Source of the DNA: Photobacterium arenosum
GTDB taxonomy: Bacteria > Pseudomonadota > Gammaproteobacteria > Enterobacterales > Vibrionaceae
Direction: 5' to 3'
DNA: 64,000 bases
Assembly (NCBI RefSeq): GCF_014841115.1
Contig: NZ_JACYTP010000002.1
Coordinates: 62,001-126,000, forward strand
Part shown: positions 8,392 to 14,463 of the stretch, one piece after another
Layout of the letters: the number at the start of each line of letters is the position of its first letter
Numbering within the stretch: position 1 is the first letter of the stretch
Translations under genes and position numbers: made by a program
The notes under the pieces: generated by a model
What the model saw: the letters and a program-made list of their open reading frames with translations, nothing else
What the model was told of the DNA's origin: nothing
The model's database searches: none

Positions 8392-10059
8392 ATGAAAAAT
8401 AAAATGTTTACCCGCACTGCCTTGTCAGCGGGATTGCTAATGGTATTGGCTGGCTGTGCGAGCCAGGAACAAGCCGACACCTGGCAATCAGACCAGACCT
8501 ACAAGCTGACAATTCTTCATACCAATGATCATCATGGCCGTTTCTGGCACAACCGTGACGGTGAATACGGTATGGCTGCCCGCAAGACCTTGCTGGATGA
8601 CCTGAGAGAAACCGTGACAGAAGAAGGCGGCACCAGCCTGTTACTGTCTGGTGGCGATATCAACACAGGCGTGCCTGAGTCGGATCTGCAGGATGCGGAG
8701 CCCGATTTTAAAGGCATGAACATGCTTGGCTATGATGCGATGGCTGTGGGTAACCATGAATTCGATAACCCGCTTGATGTGCTGCGCAAGCAGGAAGGAT
8801 GGGCAAACTTCCCTATGCTGTCAGCCAACATTTATGACAAGGCGACAGGCAAGCGTTTGTTCCAGCCGTACCAGATTTTCGAGCAGCAGGGGATCAAAAT
8901 TGCCGTTATCGGTCTGACGACAGAAGATACCGCGAAAATCGGTAACCCGGAATACATTGGCGGCATTGAATTTCGCGATCCAAAAGCCGAAGCTAAAGCT
9001 GTCATCGCCGAGCTGAAAGCAACGGAAAAGCCGGATCTCATTATTGCGGCTACCCACATGGGCCACTATGCCAATGGTAAGCATGGTGTCAATGCGCCGG
9101 GTGATGTTGCCCTGGCGCGTTATCTTGAACCGGGCGATCTGGACTTGATCGTCGGTGGTCACTCTCAGGAGCCTGTCTGTATGGAAGGGCCGAATGTGGC
9201 GAACCCATCTTTCAAACCGAGTGACGATTGCAAACCGGATCAGCAGAATGGCACCTGGATTGTGCAGGCGCACGAGTGGGGCAAGTATGTGGGCCGGGCG
9301 GATTTTGAGTTCAGAAACGGTGAGCTGAATATGGTCAGCTACGATCTGATCCCGGTTAACCTGAAGAAGAAAATCAAGCTGGCTGACGGCCAGTCAGAGA
9401 AAGTCTTTATTGAGCAGGAGATCCCTCAGGATGCCACGGTGAAAGCTTTCTTAACGCCATATCAGGAGCGCGGACAAGCGAAACTCAATATCAAGATTGC
9501 CCAGTCAAACGGCAAACTGGAAGGCGACCGGAGCGTAGTGCGTTTTCAGCAGACCAATCTGGGACGTTTAATTGCCGCCTCTCACATGCAGCGTGCCAAA
9601 GCTGATTTTGCGGTCATGAACTCAGGCGGCGTCCGTGACTCTATTCCTGCCGGTGATATTACTTATAAAGATGTGCTGAAAGTACAGCCATTTGGCAATA
9701 TGGTGACCTATACCGATATGACAGGGGCCGAAGTGCTGGACTACCTGGGTTCTGTTGCGACTAAGCCCGTCGACTCGGGGGCATATGCGCAGTTCTATGG
9801 TGTCACTATGGATATCCGGGACGGTAAAGTCAGCAATGTTAAGATTGGTGGCAAAGCTTTGGTACCAGGCAAAACCTACCGGTTTACTGTGCCCAGTTTT
9901 AATGCCGCCGGTGGCGATGGATACCCTAAACTGGTTGATCATTCCGGTTACGTGAATACCGGATTTGTTGATGCAGAAGTGCTGAAAGACTACCTGGAAG
10001 CCAGCAGCCCGATTAATGTTCATGCGTTCGATCCTAACGGCGAGATTGTGTACCGTTAA
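8392..10059 (+). CDS. ushA: 5'-nucleotidase/UDP-sugar hydrolase lipoprotein (UshA/NutA type)
   Basis: A 555-residue lipoprotein with signal peptide and lipobox LAGC (Cys22). The N-terminal metallophosphatase domain shows TNDHHGR, GGDINTG, GNHEFDN and GGHSQ, the two-metal ligands; the C-terminal nucleotidase domain (from about residue 360) contains NSGGVRDSIPAG and an FNAAGGDGYP substrate loop. It hydrolyses extracellular or periplasmic nucleotides to nucleosides and phosphate. In Vibrio the same protein is known as NutA, a membrane-anchored chloride-dependent 5'-nucleotidase. It stands alone between an unusual leader and a strong terminator. Confidence 0.92.
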   Translation: MKNKMFTRTALSAGLLMVLAGCASQEQADTWQSDQTYKLTILHTNDHHGRFWHNRDGEYGMAARKTLLDDLRETVTEEGGTSLLLSGGDINTGVPESDLQDAEPDFKGMNMLGYDAMAVGNHEFDNPLDVLRKQEGWANFPMLSANIYDKATGKRLFQPYQIFEQQGIKIAVIGLTTEDTAKIGNPEYIGGIEFRDPKAEAKAVIAELKATEKPDLIIAATHMGHYANGKHGVNAPGDVALARYLEPGDLDLIVGGHSQEPVCMEGPNVANPSFKPSDDCKPDQQNGTWIVQAHEWGKYVGRADFEFRNGELNMVSYDLIPVNLKKKIKLADGQSEKVFIEQEIPQDATVKAFLTPYQERGQAKLNIKIAQSNGKLEGDRSVVRFQQTNLGRLIAASHMQRAKADFAVMNSGGVRDSIPAGDITYKDVLKVQPFGNMVTYTDMTGAEVLDYLGSVATKPVDSGAYAQFYGVTMDIRDGKVSNVKIGGKALVPGKTYRFTVPSFNAAGGDGYPKLVDHSGYVNTGFVDAEVLKDYLEASSPINVHAFDPNGEIVYR

Positions 10060-10087
10060 TCGGTACTGAAACTCTGCGTTGAAGACT

Positions 10088-10120
10088 AAAGCTCACTTGT
10101 TCTGGCAGGTGAGCTTTTTT
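10088..10120 (+). terminator. Rho-independent terminator after ushA
   Basis: AAAGCTCACTTG pairs with CAGGTGAGCTTT (one G-U) and is followed by a T run. It closes the nucleotidase transcript. Confidence 0.88.
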
Positions 10121-10202
10121 ATTGCTGTCTGTGCCGGTACTGGCTTGGCGTGAAGATACCTGTTAGCTATAGTGGGTAACGATAATTATGCCGGAGGACA
10201 GG

Positions 10203-10676
10203 ATGACACCCGCTATAAATCTCGCGAAAAAGCACAAAATTGCCCATAAAGTCCATCAGTATCTGCATGATCCGAACAATACCAATTTCGGCCTGGAAGC
10301 GGCAGAGGTGCTGGGGCAGGATCCGGCCCGGGTGTTCAAAACCCTGCTGTTTTCCTGCAATGGCGATCCCAGGCAACTGGCGGTGGCTATAGTCCCGGTA
10401 GCGGGCATGCTGGATCTGAAATCGGCGGCAAAAGCCGCAGGGGCCAAAAAAGCCGAAATGGCCGATCCGGCCATAGCCGAAAAAACAACTGGCTACATTG
10501 TGGGGGGGATCAGTCCCTTAGGCCAGAAAAAGCGCTTGCCCACTTTTCTTGATGACTCGGCCAAGGACTATGACACTATCTGTGTCAGTGCGGGTCGGCG
10601 AGGATTGGAAATAGAATTGGCGCCCAAGGATCTGTTGCAACTGACCTGTGGTCAACTGGCGGCGTTAGCCCGTTAA
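10203..10676 (+). CDS. ybaK: Cys-tRNA(Pro)/Cys-tRNA(Cys) deacylase YbaK
   Basis: A 157-residue protein of the YbaK/EbsC family, a freestanding trans-editing enzyme that removes cysteine wrongly attached to tRNA-Pro. Family landmarks are FKTLLF, the lysine-rich core AAKAAGAKKAEMAD, and TGYIVGGISPLGQKKRLPTF, which lines the active site. ATG 10203 is chosen because GGAGG ends about six bases upstream; an ATG 15 bases earlier has no ribosome site. It sits about 2 kb from the tRNA-Pro genes, which may be coincidence. Confidence 0.93.
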   Translation: MTPAINLAKKHKIAHKVHQYLHDPNNTNFGLEAAEVLGQDPARVFKTLLFSCNGDPRQLAVAIVPVAGMLDLKSAAKAAGAKKAEMADPAIAEKTTGYIVGGISPLGQKKRLPTFLDDSAKDYDTICVSAGRRGLEIELAPKDLLQLTCGQLAALAR

Positions 10677-10734
10677 TTATTCCAGCCACTTATTTAATTT
10701 ACGACAGGCTGAGTATTGGCCGCAGGAGACAAGG

Positions 10735-11349
10735 ATGACGTTCAGTATCTGGCTTTCATTACTGATGATTTGTATGTTGGGGGCAATGTCGCCCGGACCC
10801 AGTTTAGCGGTTGTGGCTAAACACAGTCTGGCGGGCGGGCGCTTACATGGTATTGTCACCTCCTGGGCCCATGCATTTGGCGTTGGCGTGTATGCGTTAC
10901 TGACTCTGCTCGGGCTGGCTGTTGTCCTCAAACAGTCGCCAGCACTCTTTCAGGTCATGACCTATTCAGGAGCGGCTTACCTGGCGTATTTGGGGATCAA
11001 TGCCCTGCGTTCGAAAGGGGGAGTGGCGGCAAAACTGGCGGCAGGCGAATCTGCAAGCATGGCTAGTGCAGCCCGGGACGGACTGATGATCTCTGTGCTG
11101 AATCCCAAACTCGCGCTGTTTTTTCTCGCCTTGTTCAGCCAGTTTGTGGCCGTTGGGAGTGCTATGAGCGATAAAGTGATTATTGTCGCTACACCATTAT
11201 TGGTGGATGGCCTCTGGTACACACTGATTGCCCTGGTTCTGTCCCGACCAGCGGTGCTGGAAACGCTGAAAACACGCGCCCAGCTGATCGATCGTTTGTC
11301 CGGCGTGGTGCTGATTATGCTGGCACTCAGAGTGGTGTGGCAGGGATAG
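10735..11349 (+). CDS. LysE/RhtB-family amino acid exporter
   Basis: A 204-residue, six-segment membrane protein. The N-terminal GAMSPGPSLAVVAKHSL is the typical LysE/RhtB signature (PGP motif) and the conserved AYLAYLGI follows segment three. Members export amino acids or their analogues, such as homoserine, threonine or leucine; the substrate is not evident. A ribosome site (CAGGAGACAAGG) precedes the ATG. It is convergent with smrA. Confidence 0.88.
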   Translation: MTFSIWLSLLMICMLGAMSPGPSLAVVAKHSLAGGRLHGIVTSWAHAFGVGVYALLTLLGLAVVLKQSPALFQVMTYSGAAYLAYLGINALRSKGGVAAKLAAGESASMASAARDGLMISVLNPKLALFFLALFSQFVAVGSAMSDKVIIVATPLLVDGLWYTLIALVLSRPAVLETLKTRAQLIDRLSGVVLIMLALRVVWQG

Positions 11350-11385
11350 GCACACTGCCACCCGTTGCTAATGTTAATATTAATG

Positions 11386-11967
11386 TCAGCTTTGACGCTT
11401 CTGATGCCGCTCCCGGTTTTCCAGTTTACGTTCAGGGCTTTTCTTTAGCATGACATACAAGGCTCCGTTTCCGCCATGTTGTCGTAACGCTGAATGATAG
11501 CCCATCACATCGCTGATTTGAGTCAGCCAGGTCGCGACATAGCTCTTCATTAAAGCCGGAGGCGTTGAACGTTCACCTTTACCGTGAACGATCAGCACGG
11601 TACGAATATCCATTCGCTGACATTGCTTGAGAAAGTGCAACACGTCATCTCTGGCTTCCCTGAGCGTTTTGCGGTGCAGATCAAGCCTGGCCTGAATATC
11701 GTACTTGCCCAGTCTTAACTTGCGGATGACGCCATCCTGAACCCCGTCACGTTTGTAATCCAGCATGTCATCCGGCTTGACCATAGTGACATAATCTAGC
11801 GATAAATATTCCGGGTCACTGTCAGCCAGGCTCTGCGCTGCGGCTTGTCGGGCGAGCTGGGCGTCAGTAATCTGATGCTTCTTTTCCGGGGGCACTTTAT
11901 CCTGCTCCAGCGGGGCCACATCGGCCATCATTTCTCGGAACAGGTCCAGTTCATCTTGATCGGACAT
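11386..11967 (-). CDS. smrA: Smr-domain DNA endonuclease SmrA
   Basis: A 193-residue protein resembling E. coli YdaL/SmrA. The C-terminal Smr domain is marked by LDLHRKT, VLIVHGKGE and HGGNGALYVML; the charged N-terminal part (DGVQDGVIRKLRLGKYD) matches SmrA rather than SmrB. The family has nicking endonuclease activity in vitro; its cellular role is unclear. It reads leftward, downstream of the small DUF3149 gene. Confidence 0.88.
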   Translation of the reverse strand: MSDQDELDLFREMMADVAPLEQDKVPPEKKHQITDAQLARQAAAQSLADSDPEYLSLDYVTMVKPDDMLDYKRDGVQDGVIRKLRLGKYDIQARLDLHRKTLREARDDVLHFLKQCQRMDIRTVLIVHGKGERSTPPALMKSYVATWLTQISDVMGYHSALRQHGGNGALYVMLKKSPERKLENRERHQKRQS

Positions 11968-12017
11968 GGTGTGTTTTTCTACTGCGGACGGTAGGGAAGA
12001 TTATACGTGGCTAGGCA

Positions 12018-12060
12018 AGAAAAAAAAGAATCCCGAGCCTGTCAGAGTTCTCAGGATTCA
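12018..12060 (-). terminator. Terminator between small membrane gene and smrA
   Basis: On the minus strand GAATCCTGAG pairs with CTCGGGATTC (one G-U), followed by an uninterrupted T run (complement of 12020-12027). It ends the DUF3149-like transcript. Confidence 0.8.
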
Positions 12061-12085
12061 AAGAAGATTGGAGATAACGGAACGG

Positions 12086-12226
12086 CTAATCTTGTGGCTT
12101 TGCATTCATAGCTTTATAGACAAAATAACCACCATAGAAGAGCATTAGCCCCAATGCACCGAAAATCACTATCATTGATGATAGGCCAACCGGATTACCA
12201 AAGAGTAAATCTAGCCAAAAATCCAT
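12086..12226 (-). CDS. Small membrane protein, DUF3149-like
   Basis: A 46-residue protein beginning MDFWLDLLFGNPVGLSSM, followed by one hydrophobic segment and a short basic tail. The WLDLLFGNPVGL start resembles the DUF3149 family of short gammaproteobacterial membrane proteins; function unknown. GAGGA lies about eight bases before the ATG, and a terminator follows the stop, so this looks like a genuine monocistronic small gene. Confidence 0.75.
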   Translation of the reverse strand: MDFWLDLLFGNPVGLSSMIVIFGALGLMLFYGGYFVYKAMNAKPQD

Positions 12227-12417
12227 GTGATGTCCTCTGCCAGGGAAACTGAATTCAAGCTTAATGGACCTTGGCGAACGAGCTGATGATCTGGATCAAT
12301 TCATACTCGAATCATCACTATTGGTGTGTTTTTTTGCGGATCTCAGCAAAATTCTGTGTTAACTGGTGCATTCCTAAGCAAGTAGCAGCAAGGAAAGGAA
12401 ATTTTCTGTCCATCCTC

Positions 12418-12445
12418 TTGCGTTCAGTAAATTAGCCAGTATTAT
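12418..12445 (+). promoter_or_regulatory. Probable tRNA promoter
   Basis: TTGCGT (12418-12423), a 16-base spacer and TATTAT (12440-12445), followed by a GC-rich discriminator-like stretch. It lies just upstream of the first tRNA-like sequence and would drive the tRNA-Pro cluster. Confidence 0.6.
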
Positions 12446-12481
12446 AGGCCACCTCGAATCGCATCAGCGTTTCGTTTTTGT

Positions 12482-12554
12482 CGGCGAATAGCGCAGTTTG
12501 GTAGCGCATCTCCGGCTTTTGAGAATAGCGGACCAGAGGGACCCTCTGGAGCAA
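12482..12554 (+). pseudogene. Degenerate tRNA-Pro (5' half intact)
   Basis: The first 30 bases match the 5' half of the two intact tRNA-Pro genes with one change in the acceptor strand (CGGCGAA instead of CGGTGAA). After the D arm the sequence diverges: no anticodon loop TTTGGGA, no T arm and no CCA. A GACCAGAGGG piece survives, followed by an inverted copy of part of it. It is a broken tRNA copy. Confidence 0.8.
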
Positions 12555-12577
12555 GTCTCAAAGCGAAACAGAATTAT

Positions 12578-12654
<77 letters not shown>

Positions 12655-12753
12655 CTATTTTAAGACGCGGTTTGAGTAACTCAGATAACAAGAGTTATAC
12701 TTTCAAAAGAAGCAAATCTCGTTTTTAAGACTGTAGTCAGTCTGAACAAATTT

Positions 12754-12830
<77 letters not shown>

Positions 12831-12840
12831 CATTACAGAA

Positions 12841-12866
12841 GCCCGCTCATCGAGCGGGTTTTTTTA
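12841..12866 (+). terminator. Terminator of the tRNA-Pro transcript
   Basis: CCCGCTC, loop ATC, GAGCGGG and a seven-T run directly after the second tRNA. Equivalent hairpins recur in each unit, near 12972, 13103 and 13231. Confidence 0.92.
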
Positions 12867-12890
12867 TGTCTATTAGCTTTTAATCGCTAG

Positions 12891-12960
12891 AGAGCGACAG
12901 GTTTGGTCCCGTCGGGTCGGGTGCGGAAGCCCGCCGCGTTGAATCCCTCTTCACCGACCA
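12891..12960 (+). pseudogene. Degenerate tRNA-Pro 3' portion, unit 1
   Basis: Retains GGTTTGG from the anticodon loop, GGTCGGG from the variable/T region, and the 3' acceptor with CCA, but the T arm is broken by a GC-rich insertion (GTGCGGAAGCCCGCCGC) and TTCGAA has become TTGAA. The 5' acceptor strand is missing, so it cannot fold as a tRNA. Confidence 0.8.
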
Positions 12961-13021
12961 CATTACGGAAGTCCGCTCAATGAGCGGGCTTTTTTGTGTC
13001 TATTGACTTTTAATTGTCAAG

Positions 13022-13091
13022 AGAGCGGCAGTTTTAGTCCCGTCGGGTCGGGTGCGGAAGCCCGCCGCGTTGAATCCCTCTTCACCGACCA
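13022..13091 (+). pseudogene. Degenerate tRNA-Pro 3' portion, unit 2
   Basis: Same structure as unit 1 with a few substitutions in the 5' part (GTTTTAGTCC instead of GTTTGGTCC). The GC-rich insertion and the 3' acceptor with CCA are identical. Confidence 0.78.
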
Positions 13092-13151
13092 CATTACGGA
13101 AGTCCGCTCAATGAGCGGGCTTTTTTGTGTCTATTAGCTTTTAATCGCTAG

Positions 13152-13221
13152 AGAGCGACAGGTTTGGTCCCGTCGGGTCGGGTGCGGAAGCCCGCCGCGT
13201 TGAATCCCTCTTCACCGACCA
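13152..13221 (+). pseudogene. Degenerate tRNA-Pro 3' portion, unit 3
   Basis: Same structure and apparently the same sequence as unit 1. It is followed by the last and strongest terminator hairpin (AGCCCGCTC/GAGCGGGCT with eight T). Confidence 0.78.
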
Positions 13222-13287
13222 CATTACGGAAGCCCGCTCAGTGAGCGGGCTTTTTTTTGTAAGTGCATAATTTGGCTCTTGTGCCCA

Positions 13288-13376
13288 GTAACCCCCTCCT
13301 GACCTCCCCCTTGAAAAGGGGGAGGGATCGTACAGAGCTTGCTGAAACCACGGATAATCCCTCCCCTTGGCGAGGA
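13288..13376. repeat. Dispersed GC-rich palindromic repeat, copy A
   Basis: Contains CCTCCCCCTTGAAAAGGGGG, a strong hairpin, then GATCGTACAG and TGAAACCACG, and ends in CCCTCCCCTTG. Nearly the same sequence recurs at 37176-37297. It lies just beyond the 3' end of the TraB-like gene. Confidence 0.85.
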
Positions 13377-13395
13377 AAGAATTAGACTCGGCGAC

Positions 13396-14295
13396 TCATG
13401 GCCGATGGCCAGAGGTTTTTTTTGCGATACCGGATTGGCAGGAGGCAGGCTGTGCGCTGTTAATTTGGTGCACTGTGAATCCCTGCTTTTGCAGCAATGC
13501 CGGTAGCCCCTCCTCGCCCATCATGTGGTAAGCGCCGACTACCACCAGGAAAGTCCCTTTTTGGTACTGAGGGGAGATGGTGAGCTGTTTAGCCCAGTTG
13601 TAATTACGCTGTATCAGCAAGTGCTGTTCGGTCTCTTCAGACAGGGCAACTTGCTGGCTGAGCTCTGTCAGTACGGCATTATTGCCCTGCTGCCAGGCGG
13701 TGAGCAGGCAGGTCATTTCTTCTTCCAGCAGAGGCCATTCGTTGAGCGTCGTTTGCAGCAGGTTTAATCCGTGATCAGGCAGTGAAGACAGCAGGCGGAA
13801 CTGCGCTTCTATCCCTTCCAGCTCGAAAATGGGCAGATTCTCTTTTAGTGCCCGGTTAAACACCACCTGATCAATCCCTTTGTCCGGAGTGAGGCCAAGC
13901 GCTAGTGACTGGGCCATTTGCAGATGCATGGCGGTGAGCCAGGGAGGGCTTTCAAGCAGGCTGAAAGGAGACAGTTTGAGCTGAGCGACAAGCTCTCTGA
14001 GTGTCCGGATATCAGATGGCGGCAGCAGTTTACGGGTAAAGTGAGCCTCGTCGATGGCCGGCATACTGAATTGTTTTTGGATATTGGCTTCTAAAATCAG
14101 ACCATCCGCTTGAGGCCAGTAACGGTTAAAGGCATCAGGCAGCGGGTAGAGTGCATCGCTGCCGACATGGATAGATCCCATCAGCACAAACTGTCGCTGG
14201 TTGTCTTTGGCCAGCCAGACCTGAGGTTCTGCAGAGGCACCTGAACTGAAGATTGTCAGCAGGATACCGGCTTTGGTGAGCAAGGATTTGAACAT
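13396..14295 (-). CDS. TraB/GumN family protein
   Basis: A 299-residue protein with a signal peptide (cut after about SGASA). The two GxxH motifs of the TraB/GumN family are present: GSIHVG near the N-terminus and GAYHMMGEEGL near the C-terminus, with conserved Glu in ILEAN. The family is related to Tiki-type metalloproteases; bacterial function is poorly known. The start at 14295 places a signal peptide at the N-terminus; a longer frame upstream adds 41 residues without support and overlaps a terminator. Confidence 0.85.
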   Translation of the reverse strand: MFKSLLTKAGILLTIFSSGASAEPQVWLAKDNQRQFVLMGSIHVGSDALYPLPDAFNRYWPQADGLILEANIQKQFSMPAIDEAHFTRKLLPPSDIRTLRELVAQLKLSPFSLLESPPWLTAMHLQMAQSLALGLTPDKGIDQVVFNRALKENLPIFELEGIEAQFRLLSSLPDHGLNLLQTTLNEWPLLEEEMTCLLTAWQQGNNAVLTELSQQVALSEETEQHLLIQRNYNWAKQLTISPQYQKGTFLVVVGAYHMMGEEGLPALLQKQGFTVHQINSAQPASCQSGIAKKTSGHRP

Positions 14296-14351
14296 GCTGT
14301 TTCCATTGGCGGTAGGATGCATACAGCCTATGGAATCTGGTGTGGGCTGGC

Positions 14352-14382
14352 AAGAAAAAGCGGCTGTAGAAAGCAGCCGCTC
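14352..14382 (-). terminator. Terminator after copA and its small partner
   Basis: On the minus strand AGCGGCTG pairs with CAGCCGCT around a seven-base loop, followed by TTTTTCTT. It ends the copA transcript. Confidence 0.85.
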
Positions 14383-14390
14383 AAAAGTCA

Positions 14391-14462
14391 TTATTTTTTT
14401 GGATGCAGCCAGAACCACCAGACAATAAAGCCAATGGCCAGTGCAGCAAGTATAGCCATCAT
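14391..14462 (-). CDS. Small membrane protein coupled to copA
   Basis: A 23-residue ORF: MMAILAALAIGFIVWWFW, then a short LHPKK tail. It is a single hydrophobic helix with a tryptophan cluster and basic C-terminus. Its ATG starts one base after the copA stop codon, and a strong AAGGAGG lies within the last copA codons, so translation is likely coupled. A terminator follows directly. No family recognised; an accessory subunit of the copper pump is a guess. Confidence 0.65.
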   Translation of the reverse strand: MMAILAALAIGFIVWWFWLHPKK

Positions 14463-14463
14463 A

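Larger units (their letters stand above)
12831..13259 (+). repeat. Tandem array of 130-bp tRNA-Pro-derived units
   Basis: Units start with CATTACAGAA or CATTACGGAA at 12831, 12961, 13092 and 13222 (periods 130, 131 and 130 bases; the last is truncated). Each full unit consists of a terminator hairpin with T run, a spacer, then a degenerate tRNA-Pro 3' portion ending in TTGAATCCCTCTTCACCGAC and CA. The units are nearly identical, so the amplification is recent or homogenised. Confidence 0.93.

Noticed and set aside
8341..8400. Riboswitch before ushA
   Set aside because: Apart from the strong ribosome site and short ORF no aptamer-like conserved core or switching terminator could be seen.
12831..13259. 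CRISPR array
   Set aside because: Units of 130 bases are nearly identical through their full length and contain tRNA and terminator pieces; there are no short repeats with unique spacers and no cas genes.
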